Assembly: GCF_963676685.1 (NCBI RefSeq) | Contig: NC_092357.1 | Location: 68,414,971 to 68,478,970, forward strand | Reading direction: 5' to 3' | DNA from: Mytilus edulis | Lineage: Eukaryota; Mollusca; Bivalvia; Mytilida; Mytilidae | Length of the DNA stretch: 64,000 nt | Shown here: positions 1 to 11,663 of the stretch, one piece after another | Layout: each line of letters opens with the position of its first letter | Numbering within the stretch: the first letter of the stretch is position 1 | The notes under the pieces: model-generated | The model's input: the letters and a program-made list of their open reading frames with translations, nothing else | Told to the model about the DNA's origin: nothing | Databases searched by the model: none | Position numbers and translations under genes: made by a program

Positions 1-24
1 CCCCCCCCCCTGGATCCGCCACTG
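1..24. repeat. Right end of a CGGATCC-family MITE
   Basis: A poly-C run followed by 'tggatccgccactg' matches the right terminus of the complete element at 10188-10347. The rest lies outside the window. Confidence 0.6.
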
Positions 25-1362
25 CAAACCTTACATTCCAGTAAAATAGATTCTGAAACAAAAACATTTTAACACATGTTGGAAGTTGGTTAAACCGTAT
101 ATATATAATTAAGTATGTATCATCTGAACCTAACTGTATTGTTGAAAATGTGGATGCAATCATCATTGTTAAGTAGTTTTTATAGATTTTATATGTCTTA
201 TTGTTGATTTTATTGTGTAAAATGTTTTCTTTTATATGTAATCCGTCCAAAATGGAGTCTTTCAATACAATCTTTGCTTTAAGCTTCAGCACATTTTTCT
301 GTAAAATAGGTCGACCACTATCAAAATAATGGAAATCTTATTTTTAGATTTTTATAAATTTGTTATCTGTTATGATCTCTTACTGATCTGAAAGGGTACT
401 TATCATTTTCATCCAAGAATGAATAAGTGTGATGTCAGTATATTCTAAATTTCTGATGAAAAGTTTTTTAAACTGAATTGGAAGATTTTTTTTATATATG
501 CATGGCTTTAAAAAAATTCTACCTTAATTTATTTTTAAATCAAAAACAAAATAGTGGGTTTTTTTTCATTATTAAATTTTTTTTTTTATTCAGAAAATTC
601 TATACTATATACATTAGGAAAATCACCGTCCTTTTAATCGAGATCACTTAAGAATGGTGTACTTATTTATTTTCAGACATTCCAAAACATTAAGTTATAA
701 ATAGTTTTATATTTATAAAAATCCTCATTGCTGTTTATATTTAGAGTCTTGCCATTGTTAAGTGAAGCTGATTAAATGTAAGGGGAGATAATTAGTAAAG
801 ATTAATTTGCATAATATCAAATGTAAAATGCTGTTTACTTCGAAAAAAAATGTGCTTAAGCTATTTTGGATGAAGTTGTGTTACTGTTAATAAAGTAAAT
901 ATATTTAAGCTATATTTTTTATTTATTAATTTAAAATTTCATGAATTTATTTTCTGACAATTTTTCTAAGATTTTTAAATTAATTTGTACAAGTGTGATT
1001 TTAAAAATCACCTTAATTATTTTTCAATACCAGTTGTACTTTTATTTCTATTTTTTTAATATTATGTTAACCAATTAATAGTTTTATTATATTTTTCGTC
1101 AACCTTAAATTTTAAGTTGAAAAACCCTTTTTTATATTTGAAAATTTAATTTTAAAAAATAAAATTTTACATGTCAGTTTGGGAGGTGTCAATATAAATT
1201 ATTTTACATAACTTTCATGTTTAAATCATTGATACACCTCTTAAAGATGTTTATGGTTCATAATAAACTGTTTATGAATAATTTTGTTTTCTCTTTTTAT
1301 CTCTAGGCTGATTGACAGGCGTATTTGTGCATTTTTTAGGTACTCCTAAATCCTCCTAATTC
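25..1362. other. AT-rich non-coding stretch
   Basis: I see no open frame with coding character, no RNA gene and no clear terminal repeats here. It is very AT-rich with many short homopolymer runs. Confidence 0.6.
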
Positions 1363-1463
1363 TATTTTATGCCCCATCTAGGGGCATTATTTTTTTTTTC
1401 TGTGCATCCTGGATGTTACATGGAGTATTGGAACCTGTTTTAATAATATTTCCATCTGAAACA

Positions 1464-1580
1464 TTTTCCATGGAATTCCATGGAAAATATTTTCCATGAA
1501 GTTTTTCCATGGAATTCCATGGAAATATATTACATAGAATTTCCTTTTCCATGGAATTCCATGGAAATATTTCCATCATT
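1464..1580. repeat. Cluster of 20-bp perfect palindromes (copy 1)
   Basis: The perfect palindrome 'ttccatggaattccatggaa' occurs three times within about 115 bp, with partial versions between them. A mussel-type 'gccccatctaggggcat' motif lies just to the left (1371-1386). An open frame across this region on the minus strand is only translated repeat. Confidence 0.8.
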
Positions 1581-1599
1581 TCCTTTTAAAATGAATTGC

Positions 1600-2890
1600 T
1601 CAAATTAACCTTTTGACAATATACCCTGTTTAACAATATCTGTAATAATGAAGATAAAAAAAACTAGGTGCCATGCTTTTTTCGGTTTGGTAAGGTCTTT
1701 TGAGTCTTACAATGGTCAGTAATAAGCAATAGACTCAAACATCATTTTAACCTTTAATTCAAACTCATTTAATGTATTATAATAAATACAACAAACAAGA
1801 AAAACTTTCAATACTGGTATATGTTTGCACTGCCTTTATATCAAGAAATTAAGGTTATAAATGTCACTTATGTCAGCACCAGGCTTCAGTAGATCCATCT
1901 TGTAGAACAGCATTAACCATTTTATTGGAGTTTCATTTCTTCCTCGTGATACCTAAAAATAATTTTACTGTTATAAATAAAGAGATATTCTTTAAATAAT
2001 GACATTATTAATAATGGTTAACAACTTTAGTCTTTGTCCTAAATATTTTTTTCCATAATTATTGTATATAAATGTCTTCATTGGTATTTTCCATCTATTT
2101 AGAACTTAGTGTTGATCTGCAGTTTGCTGTAAAGATACATTTTTTTTTCCTTTTATGGATCTATTTCTCATTGGCAACCAATTTCAACGGATCTTAAATT
2201 TTATAACCAAATTACTTCATTAGTGGATTAATAGTTATTATAATACACCATATACAGTTTGTCTTGTCTTAATACCCAATCATTATAATTATAAGTGAAA
2301 AATCTACTATAGGTGTTTTCATGATGTTTTTATGTTGAACTAAAGGAGCTTGCACACACTTAAATTGGTAGAATCTAATTCAGTGTACTTACCAAAAAAT
2401 ATGCTCTAAATCCAACAGTCAATGCAAGTCATCAGAGAATAAATCTGCACTATTCGATGTCAAGAACTATTTGGAACTATTTAATCTAAGTCCAATATAA
2501 ATTTTGCATTTTGTTCAGGAGAGAAGACATCTTTATTTGTTGCCTGCATATCCATTGCAAGTTCAAATTTTCAATGTGTTGGGGGATGTATAAGGAGTTA
2601 TCTTATTTCTTTTAAAAGAGTCACAATTGAATACTGTTATTTACCAAAATCTTGGATATTTTATATATATTTTAATAAAAGATTGTCCATTTATTGTTTA
2701 TTTACCATTTTTATGTTTTAAGTAATAATAATTGCACAAAAATGTATAAATCCATGTTCTACCCTACATTTGGCCTCACACTGTATGGTCATATCATTTC
2801 CTGTCTTCTACACAAAGACCAATGAAAACCAGATGGCACTTTACATTTCTTTCACTGTCTAATTGATGATAAAGAATTAATGTATGTAAT
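1600..2890. other. Non-coding spacer between the two palindrome clusters
   Basis: AT-rich sequence with no coding signal that I can support. It is flanked on both sides by the same palindrome family, so the whole 1464-3283 block may be one mobile element. Confidence 0.5.
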
Positions 2891-2904
2891 TTGTGTACAT
2901 TTTT

Positions 2905-3283
2905 TCCATGACTTTCCATCTCAAAAATATTCTAAGTTAAGATTCTATAATTTTTCCATGTTAAAAATATTCTAAGTCAAGATTCCATCCTCTTTTCCAT
3001 CTCAAAAATATTCTAAGTCCACTTTCCATCCTCTTTTCCATCTACAAAGTTTTATTAGTCTACTTTCCATCCCACTTTCCATCCAAAAAGTATTTTTTCC
3101 ATGGAATTCCATGGAAAGTTTTCCATCTTATCATGGAAAATGATGGAATAAGTAACACATATAAGTTTTCCATCTGACATGAATTATTTTTCCATGAAAT
3201 TCCATGGAAACTCATGGAAAAAAACAAAATTTCCATCATTTTCCATCATTTTATCATGGAAAAAATTGAACTGCATGGAAAAT
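2905..3283. repeat. Cluster of TTCCATGGAA-type palindromes (copy 2)
   Basis: Repeated 'tttccatc' and 'ccatggaattccatgg' motifs form a second array related to 1464-1580. One full 20-bp palindrome and several half-palindromes are visible, along with a diverged unit with the motif 'aaaatattctaagtc' repeated about three times at 2924-3020. Confidence 0.75.
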
Positions 3284-3305
3284 CTAGGGATGGGCGGTGA
3301 CCTTG

Positions 3306-3813
3306 CAAACTAACCAAGATGGTCGCCATGGCTAAAAAAAAGAATATAGGGGTAAAAAATTAATGTAGATTTTGGGTTAAAACTCTGAAATCAAAGCATT
3401 TAGAGCAAATCTGACAGGGTAATATTGTTTATCAGGACAAGATCTATCTGCCCTGAAATTTTTAGACCAATCAGGCAACCAGTTGTTGGGTTGCTGTCCA
3501 TGAATTAGTAATTTTAAGGAAATTTTGAAGCTTTTGGTTATTATCTTGAATATTATTGAGGCCCCTCATGGGGGGGTCCTAGTAATCACATAATCACCAT
3601 TTTTTTGCCAATATAATCACATAATCATTAAATATTTGCTTATCTTTAGTAATCAAATAATCATAAACTAAAAATACAGTCCTAGGTAATCAAATAATCA
3701 TGAAATATTTGGCTTAATAATCAAATAATCATTAAAAAAAACGGCCAAGTAATCACATAATCAAAAACCCCATGAGGGCCCTCATTATTAAAGATAGAGA
3801 TAAACTAAAGGCA
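3306..3813. repeat. Fragment of the 8.1-9.9 kb repeat family, split by a MITE
   Basis: The stretch around 'gcatttagagcaaatctgac' and 'ttgttgggttgctg' matches internal units of the repeat at 8133-9957. The match breaks at 3558 and resumes at 3784, exactly at the borders of the MITE inserted in it. Confidence 0.75.
3558..3783 (+). mobile_element. 226-bp MITE with 6-bp TSD, copy 1
   Basis: The ends are inverted ('gaggcccctcatgggg' and 'ccccatgagggccctc'). The flanking 6 bp 'attatt' are duplicated at 3552-3557 and 3784-3789. The interior is almost wholly made of about six copies of a 'taatcaNataatca' motif. A nearly identical copy in the opposite orientation lies at 10459-10683. There is no coding capacity, so it must be mobilised in trans; the superfamily is not assigned. 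Confidence 0.9.
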
Positions 3814-4000
3814 CTGGCTACGGTTACATGGAAATGTAACAATAATAAAAATATTATTGTTACATTGGAGACTAAATGCCGGAATGCATGGTTGGACGAG
3901 GACCTGATTAATTACGAATGTAACAATAACTATTGAGGCTACGGTTACATAGCGTTATTGTTACATGAAAAACAGCAATGTACGATGGAGACTTGTAATA
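3814..4000. repeat. Inverted-repeat region (atgtaacaataat)
   Basis: 'atgtaacaataat' and 'attattgttacat' form a hairpin around 3832-3866, and 'ggctacggttacat' occurs twice. This looks like part of a small non-autonomous element whose ends I cannot define. Confidence 0.4.
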
Positions 4001-4085
4001 TGTACTAAATAATAAAAGTTTAAGACATTTATTTTATATTTACAATACATACAATGTCTTTATTTTTTTTTTTTACAATGACAGT

Positions 4086-4480
4086 TTATAAATATCCAGT
4101 AAGTGGTTTTTGGAGCATGTTTAAGTCCGACACATCATTTTGACGAATCCACTCCAAGCAGCCATCACACACCAGTAATAAGGGGGCAGGACCTTTTTCG
4201 GGATGCGGGATCGGGTGTTTTTTTAAGCTCGGGATATCGAGATTGATCTTTCGGGATGTCGGGATTTTTTTTTTTTAATTCGGGACCTCGGGACTTCATG
4301 TTTTTAAGCCCGGGATTTTGGGATCCTGACCCCTCCTACCCTCCGCTGTGAACGTCTGTATCGCATACCGTGCCATTCAATTCTGCGATATTCCTTTTAG
4401 AAGATCAGGAAATCTTTAATGTTACAAATGGAAGTTTTTAACGACCTTGACTGGCTATACAGCCCTTGCACGGTCGGTCT
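4086..4480 (-). pseudogene. Degraded coding tail interrupted by a repeat, unknown family
   Basis: On the minus strand a short open stretch ending in TAA at 4086-4088 reads CDGCLEWIRQNDVSDL near its end. It is followed by a 3' region with AATAAA-type signals around 4010-4070. Upstream, past a 'cgggat' repeat at about 4183-4345, another open stretch in a plausible frame reads IAELNGTVCDTDVHSG, which is then closed by a stop. I do not recognise the family. The arrangement suggests a once-coding segment with a repeat inserted in it; it could also be a transcribed repeat with no gene ancestry. Confidence 0.3.
4183..4345. repeat. 'cgggat' repeat element, copy 1
   Basis: Clustered 'cgggat' and 'cgggac' motifs lie between ends resembling 'gggggcaggacc' and 'gggatcctgacccc'. 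A related copy in the opposite orientation lies at 10984-11180. Confidence 0.65.
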
Positions 4481-4980
4481 TTAATGTTTGCCATGCTTTC
4501 GGTGAGAAATACTATTTTACTCTCGCAATGTTGATATTCTCATCCGATCTTTTGGTTGAAAGCATGTGGTGTAGTTTCATGTTTTCTTTCAATATGATTG
4601 CATTGCCGTCCATTACGGATGTTAGGTTTACCTCAGATTTCAGTATCCAACTTAGCAATTAACAAACTTTGCTTCAGTTGATGTATCAATTTTTTAGAGT
4701 TGCTTTTGTATAGAGCTATAGCTATAGAGCTGTATGAAATTTGTGTCTTGATATTGTTGTTTCATTTTCGTTTCAAACGCATCCCAAGTTTTTCATCCAA
4801 AACTAAATTGGTAAAATAAATCTCTGCATCCATTGTTCAAAGTATATAATGACAGTAATAAGAGAAGGTGTGCAGTTAAATACTTCAAAAAGTGAACACT
4901 TTATCAGCCCCAGTTCTCAACAACAAACTATATTTTTCGCATTCATTTTGACACTGCTAATCTGAGGTATTTTTATTAAG
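4346..4980. other. Repeat-derived non-coding stretch
   Basis: Contains 'ggctatacagcccttgcacgg' followed by a 71-codon plus-strand frame, which I read as translated dispersed repeat rather than a gene. No other feature is seen. Confidence 0.4.
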
Positions 4981-5003
4981 TCTCCCAAACAAAGTTTGGA
5001 GAC

Positions 5004-6113
5004 TTATTGTTTTTGGTCAGTTCTTATTATTATGTCACCCGATCGACAATGTCGGGTGACATATTGCTTTTCCTCTGTTTCTTTTTCTGTATTATTATTA
5101 TTATACTTCCACCTAATTTTGTCCGCCCGCTTTCTCAGAGCCAAAAGTACCAATCCGAATGATGGTGCACTATAACAAGGAACCCTGACTCCCCAGAGTC
5201 TGTGCAAAATTGGAACTAAAAAATGGCTGTCATCACCATGGAAACGGAAAAATGGTGAAAAAATAAAATTTTGGAGTTCCTTGAACTATTTGTGAATGCT
5301 TTAGCTTAAAATCTTTAGATTTTAATACAATGTAGGTGCCCACTATATACAGGTTTTGGATGATTTTGGCACATTTTGGAACTGCTATGTTGCCATGGAA
5401 ACTACACCAAAAATTTCAAAAATATGGAAATGCTCAAATTTTTTTGAAACTTTAGCATAACGATGAGCAACTTTGGTAGATGTGGAATTTGGCGTTGGAA
5501 TTTCCAAAATGTCTGCCGTTTCCATGGAAACAATGCAAAAAGGTCAAAATGCTCCAAAAACTTCCGGGTTTGGTGAATAACTTTGGTATGCTTGAACCTA
5601 AAATCATCAAATTTTTATGCAATATAGTTGTCCACTATGTACAGGTTTTGAATGATTTTGATAATCATTGGAACTACTATGTTACCATGGATACAGGAGC
5701 AAAAATTTCAGAATGCTTCAAAATTGATGAAACTTGATATGATTGTTAACTGTCAAGTCTAGATATGACTTTTGAAGTTGGAATTTCCAAAATGGCCACG
5801 GTTGCCATGGAAACTGCAAAAATGTCAAAAATTCTCAAAATGGTTTTAACTTAATGAAATTTTATATTATTGGTAACTGACAAGTTAAGATGAGACTTTT
5901 GACTTTGAAATTTTCAAAATGGCTGCCGTTGCCATGGAAACGGTATAAATGTGAAATACTTTAAAATGCTCTGAATATACTGAACATTTACAAAAAGATG
6001 AATAGCCATGCATATTTGTGCATTTACTGTTAAACAAGTTTGAAATGGCTGCCGCTTAGTGGCAATAGGGGGAAGGGTGACATCCGCTATTGCTTGCAAT
6101 GGCAATTCTAGTT
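5004..6113. repeat. Dispersed repeat with 'gttgccatggaaac' internal units
   Basis: It starts near a hairpin ('tgtcacccgatcgac' and 'tgtcgggtgacat') at about 5033-5062. The interior is a degenerate tandem array in which 'ccgttgccatggaaac'-like blocks recur about every 100-200 bp up to the end near 'ggcaattctag'. No protein is encoded. Confidence 0.7.
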
Positions 6114-6114
6114 T

Positions 6115-6895
6115 TTATTATTCTTCCTCTTCCTCTTCTTCTTCCGCCACTTTAAAAATGAACTTGTCCGCAGCGGTTCTCCTAAGCGGCTTGTCAGATT
6201 AACTTAGGATTTTACAATATGTTAGACTAACATGTCTAGGTGAGCCATCAATGTTTCGTTTGTGCATTGGGGTCTATTAAGGGGTATTTTGGGGGGTAAA
6301 AAGGAGGGAGGGGTTTACTATAGAACCCTATGGGATTTTATTTTCTAAAATTTTCCAATGAATATAACTTAAAAACTGTAAGTGATAGATACATGCAGTC
6401 TTCAGAAATGATTATAGGACAATAAAACAAAATACATGAAATATAGGGGGAGTCCCTGGGGGGTCATCCCCACCCCCTTCAATTTGAGAATATGCTTTTA
6501 TCTTGTAAACGGTCCAGATCCCCACCCCTAAACCATATATATTCTTGAATGGGACGATAAAACAAATCAAATGAAATTAAAGGGAAGTCCCGGGGGGTCA
6601 TCCCCTCCCCGTTCAATTTGAGAATGTACTATTATCTTGTAAACGGTCCAGATCCCCACCCCTAAACCATATATATTCTTGTAGGGGACAATAAAACAAA
6701 TGAAATGAAATAAAAGGGAAGTCCTGAGGGAGTCACCCCACCCCCTCTTGTTTGAAAACTTGTAAACGGTCAACATCCCCACCCCTAAACCATATATATT
6801 CTTGAATGGGATGATAAAACAAATCAAATGAAATTAAAGGGAAGTTCCTGGGGGTTGCCCCCACCCTGTTCAATTTGAGAATACCAGGATTGAAA
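6115..6895. repeat. Dispersed repeat with about 128-bp tandem units
   Basis: Three to four tandem copies of a roughly 128-bp unit run from about 6393 to 6890, each containing 'catatatattcttg' and 'aaagggaagtcc'. Open frames of 75-86 codons on the minus strand here are translated repeat. Confidence 0.75.
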
Positions 6896-6903
6896 TTTTG
6901 TAT

Positions 6904-6953
6904 TTGCGCCAGACATTCGTTTTTTTCTACAGAAGACTCATCAGTGACGCTCG
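6904..6953 (-). ncRNA. Degenerate hammerhead-ribozyme repeat
   Basis: On the minus strand 'gcgtcactgatgagtc' is followed by 'gtctggcgc', as in the intact hammerhead at 23274-23321. The 3' half of the catalytic core is altered to 'gaaaaaaacgaatgtc', so self-cleavage is unlikely. Retained: CUGAUGA core and stem I pairing. Confidence 0.6.
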
Positions 6954-6960
6954 AATACAA

Positions 6961-7738
6961 AAAGGCAAAATAAAGTACGAGTGCAACCTTTTAAGGAATT
7001 GAAAAACGGTAACGAAATCCAAAATTTTATATCCAAATACAGCCAAATATAGATAAAGTATAACGAAATCAGATTCCTACATTTTAATTAGATTTTATTG
7101 GAAAAAGACGAGCACAAATGGTGTCCTATAAATACCTAAAAGCATTATTGCCTAAACCGTACATGGATGTTGTCCAGGAGAAAATGTATTGATTTAATCA
7201 TATCATCACACCCCCAGTAAGTATATCTAGCATACTTACAGAGTGTGACCATAAGTATTCGTCACTTGAGATTTTTCACTACATATTGTATATAAAACTA
7301 CATTTAAAAAAAAAAATTTGGGGGGTCATTTTTTTTTAATTTAAGCAACTTGGTACTAATAGAAGCAGAATTGTCACAGGTTTATTTGGTTATATTTTTT
7401 TTGTGGATCATTTTCATTTTTTTTCACAAGATAAACACAAATATTATTTTCTGTTCAGAAATTCGCTATATATTCAACCAAATTTATTATATGTGTTCAC
7501 ATCAAGAGAAAACAAAAACACCTGAAGACAAAACTATTACCAAATAAACAAACATACTTTAGACAATTCTACGTCTTTTAAGGCCTTGTTGATAAAAATC
7601 CAACCATAAATGCCCTCAAAATATTTTTTTGGAAAAAATGTGATTTTATATGAAATATATAGGAAAAAATGCAGGTCACGAGTACGTTTGGCCAGGTACC
7701 TTAACCTTTCTCATTTGAAAAAGGCTTACTATGAGTTA
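6961..7738. other. Non-coding stretch
   Basis: AT-rich with homopolymer runs. The 65-codon plus-strand frame at 7350 has low-complexity, membrane-like composition with no recognisable domain and is probably chance. Confidence 0.5.
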
Positions 7739-7772
7739 TACAATACAATACAATACAATACAATACAATATT
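7739..7772. repeat. (ACAAT)n microsatellite
   Basis: About six perfect pentanucleotide units. Confidence 0.95.
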
Positions 7773-8132
7773 TTTATTTTCCAAATTAAAGGGTCCATTA
7801 AGAGCATAACATTAATTACAACATGACATAAACATTACAGAGTTATAGAACATAGTAATTTGCAATCAAATTTAACAGTTTTTTTTAGTATATGTCATTC
7901 ACGGATCGAATTAAACAATGTACAAAAAGGTAAGCAGCTGCTTAATCTATGAAAGAGAAATTTCCTTTTAATATTTTAATAGAGGTACGTGTTTCAAATA
8001 GACGTAAAGTTATGGTACCAAGCGCCGATCTTCCAACTAATACGGCAACCATCACGGAGAAAATGTATGAACTCCCGGAAATGAATTTAAAGGGGCACTT
8101 GCTACGAGATGTACAACAAATATAAAATATGG

Positions 8133-9957
8133 CCATGTGAGCTTTTCTCATCACTTGGCGTCCGTCGTCGTCGTCGTCGTCGTTAACAATTTTTCAAACA
8201 TCTTCTCCTCTGAAACTACTGAATGGATTTGAATGAAACTTAAAAGGATTGTTCCTTAGATTATCCTGCACAAAGTGTGTGCTTCGATTTCTTATCCGTC
8301 AAAAAACATGGCCGCCGTTACTTAAAATAGAACATAGGGGTCAAATGCAGTTTTTGGCTTATATCTCAAAAACGGAAGCATTTAGAGCAAATCTGACATG
8401 GGGTAAAAATGTTCATTAGGTCAAGATCTATCAGCCCAGAAATTTTCAGATGAATCAAACAAACCATTGTTGGGTTGCTGCCACTTAATTGGTAATTTTA
8501 AGGAAATTTTGCAGTTTTTGGTCATTATCTTGAATATTATTATAGATGCAGATAAACTGTACACAGCAAAAATGATCAGCAAAGTAAGATCTACAAATAG
8601 GTTAATATGACCAAAATTGTCAATTGACCCCTTAAGGGGTAAATGTCCTTTAATGACAATTTTTCACAATTTGTTCATCATATTTGCTAACTTTAAAAAA
8701 TCTTCTCCTCTGAAACTACTGAATGGATTTGGATGAAACTTAGCATGATAGTTCCTTAGATTATCCTGCACAAAGTGTGTGCTTCGGTTTTTGATCCGTC
8801 AAAAAACATGGCCGCCCTTACTTTAAATAGAACATAGGGGTCAAATGCAGTTTTTGGCTTATATCTCAAAAACGAAAGCATTTAGAGCAATCTGACATGG
8901 GGTAAAAATGTTCATTAGGTCAAGATCTATCAGCCCTGAAATTTTCAGACGAATCAAACAAACCATTGTTGGGTTGCTGCCACTTAATTGGTAATTTTAA
9001 GGAAATTTTGCAGTTTTTGGTCATTATCTTCAATATCATTATAGATAAAGATAAACTGTAAACAGCAAAAATGATCAGCAAAGTAAGATCTACAAATAAG
9101 TTAAATATGACCAAAATTGTCAATTGACCCCTTAAGGGGTTATTGTCCTTTAATGACAATTTTTTCACAATTTGTTCATCATATTTGCTAACTTTAAAAA
9201 ATCTTCTCCTCTAAAACTACTCAACCAAATTCAACCAAACTTCAACTGAATGGTCAGTAGGGTGTATAAAATAAAGTTTGTGTTTTATTTTCTATTTTGT
9301 CTAAAAACATGGCCGTCATGGCTAAAAATAGAACACAGGATAACGTTAAATTTTCGTGGTCAAGTCCATATCTCAGATACTATAAGCAATAAGTCTAGTA
9401 GATTTGGTGTATAGAAGAACTGTAAAGTGTACATGTCCAACTGGCAGGTGTCATCTCACCTTGACCTCATTTTCATGGTTCAGTGGTTATAGTTAAGTTT
9501 TTGTGTTTTGGTCTGTTTTTCTTATACTATATGCAATAGGTCTACTAAAATTGGTGTATAGAATGATTGTAAGGTGTACATGTCTAGCTGACAGGTGTCA
9601 TCTAACCTTGACTTCATTTTCATTATTCAGTGGTCAAAGTTAACTTTTTTAGTTTTGGTCTATTTTTTTAATACTTTATGCATTAGGTCAACTATATTTG
9701 GTGTATGAAAATATTTTATGATCTATATGTCGGTTACGCAGGTTTTATTTGAACTTGACCTCATTTTTACAGTCCATTGCTAAGTTTTAAGTGTTTGTGT
9801 TTTGGTCTCATTTTCTTTATTTATAAACAGTAAGTCATATATATTTGTAATATTGAAGAATTGTTAGCTGTACATGTTTGCCCGGCATGGTTCAATATGT
9901 TCAATAAGGCATTGTTTACCAGGTGAGCGATTCAGGCTCTTGAGAGCCTCTTGTTTT
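8133..9957 (+). repeat. Dispersed element with about 500-bp internal tandem units
   Basis: It opens with 'gtgagcttttctcatcacttggcgtccgtcgtc' (with a short GTC microsatellite) and closes with 'ggctcttgagagcctcttgttt'. Inside, the block beginning 'atcttctcctct' recurs at about 8199, 8700 and 9201, a period near 501 bp. The second half shares 'tgaccttgacctcattttca' blocks with 20449-23524, which has the same termini, so both belong to one family. No coding capacity is seen. Confidence 0.8.
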
Positions 9958-10187
9958 GTTTGTCCTGTATTTTAATGTAGATCAATATGTGACACTGTAA
10001 TAAACTATGATTTATCTTTATCATATCTTATCTATATGTGTAGTCTGCTGAGATAAAGATCTAGGTGAATATGAGTACAACATCATATTGAACAGGTACA
10101 CATCATCCATGGCAGTTGTCGGCATTGATGCACTATAAAAATAAGGAGAGGCGGTATGATTGCCAATGAAAGTTCAAACAACTATCT

Positions 10188-10347
10188 CAGGGGCGGATGC
10201 AGGAATTTTCGAAAGGGGGGGTGCTAACCCAGGGCAAAGGGGGGTGCAGGGGGTGCAAAACATATGTCCCGATACAAATGCATTGATCGGCAAAAATAAA
10301 GGGGGGTGCGCACCCCCGGAACCCCCCCCCCCCTGGATCCGCCACTG
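10188..10347. mobile_element. CGGATCC-family MITE, 160 bp, complete
   Basis: The termini are near-inverted ('caggggcggatgcagg' and 'cctggatccgccactg'). The host sequence 'tatct' is duplicated at 10183-10187 and 10348-10352, and the insertion sits in a minisatellite so the empty site is known. The interior is G- then C-rich. Relatives: 1-24, 14021-14145 and 16273-16424. Confidence 0.85.
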
Positions 10348-10458
10348 TATCTACCCAAGTTCAAACAACTATCTACCCAAGTTCAAACAACTATCTACCC
10401 AAGTTCAAACAACTATCTACCCAAGTTCAAACAACTATCTACCCAAGTTCAAACAACT

Positions 10459-10683
10459 GAGGGCCCTCATGGGGTTTTTGATTATGTGATTACTTGGCCG
10501 TTTTTTTAATGATTATTTGATTATTAAGCCAAATATTTCATGATTATTTGATTACCTAGGACTGTATTTTTAGTTTATGATTATTTGATTACTAAAGATA
10601 AGCAAATATTTAATGATTATGTGATTATATTGGCAAAAAAATGGTGATTATGTGATTACTAGGACCCCCCCATGAGGGGCCTC
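10459..10683 (-). mobile_element. 226-bp-type MITE with 6-bp TSD, copy 2
   Basis: This is the reverse complement of the element at 3558-3783, with 'acaact' duplicated at 10453-10458 and 10684-10689. It lies inside the 22-bp minisatellite, so the pre-insertion sequence is known exactly. Confidence 0.92.
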
Positions 10684-10983
10684 ACAACTATCTACCCAAG
10701 TTCAAACAACTATCTACCCAAGTTCAAACAACTAACTACCCAAGTTCAAACAACTATCTACCCAAGTTCAAACAACTAACTACCCAAGTTCAAACAACTA
10801 ACTACCCAAGTTCAAACAACTATCTACCGAAGTTCAAATGAAATAATTGTTATTTACAAGTATAGGCAAACATACCCATCCATATAGGACTGTATAGTCT
10901 ACTGTAAAAGGCCCCGAAATGAAAAATAAGAATTTAAACAGCCTGGTTCATTTATGAAAACCATTTTCTCTGTCCTGCCTTTT

Positions 10984-11180
10984 AGTTCAAGTTTCACTCT
11001 ATTGAGGGGGAGGGTTCCTGCTGATCCCGAAATCCCGGGTTTAAAAACATAAAATCCCGAGGTCCCAAATTTAAAGAAATTAAAATCTCGACATCTTGAA
11101 ATTCAAATAAAGAATTCCCGGATCCCGAAATCCCGGCGAGCTTAAAAGCACCAGATCCCGGAGTCCCGATAAAGGTTCAC
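10984..11180. repeat. 'cgggat' repeat element, copy 2
   Basis: Clustered 'atcccga' and 'tcccggat' motifs, related to 4183-4345 but in the opposite orientation. Confidence 0.65.
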
Positions 11181-11663
11181 CCCCTCTCTCTATCTATATT
11201 CGGTCCTGCCTTTAGTTTTTTTTTTAAAGATAATTTGTCATCCTGACTTTTTTCAGTTAGACGAGTAGATCGGATGAAAATAATGGGGGAGGGGGGGGGG
11301 GCAATAATCAAGTGGTCCATCCTTAAAAATCCTCTTCCCACAACTTGACCCCTTAATTGTCCTAAATTGATCTTAATTGACTCCAAAATAACAAATGGTC
11401 GTCTTATTTATCATTTATATATTTGATATTTGATAACAAATTTCATCTACTTTTGTAACTTTGAAAGGAATTGTTTATCTCACGGACAAAATTGAATCAG
11501 TGTTTTTTAAAAATAGCTCAGTTTATACAAAGTGATCAAAAGTCTACGGTTCATTTCCCGCCATCGTCTGCGTTTCAATTTCGCGCCCTTTCAAACTTTT
11601 ATTCATATGCACATGCGCAAGGCAAACTTCCGGATGGAAACACCGTAAACAAAAACAACTGAA

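Larger units (their letters stand above)
10171..10838 (+). repeat. 22-bp minisatellite interrupted by two MITEs
   Basis: The unit 'caaacaactatctacccaagtt' is repeated about a dozen times. The array is broken at 10188-10347 by a CGGATCC-family MITE and at 10459-10683 by the 226-bp MITE, each with its own target duplication. Open frames of 67 and 109 codons across this region are translated repeat. Confidence 0.92.

Noticed and set aside
1367-1579. 70-codon frame with FPWNSMEK repeats
   Set aside because: Arises from the 20-bp palindrome cluster.
4447-4662. 71-codon plus-strand frame
   Set aside because: Lies in a dispersed repeat, no domain, and antisense to a repeat-like sequence; not supportable as a gene.
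10160-10509. Two plus-strand frames with repeated short peptides
   Set aside because: Translated minisatellite and MITE sequence.
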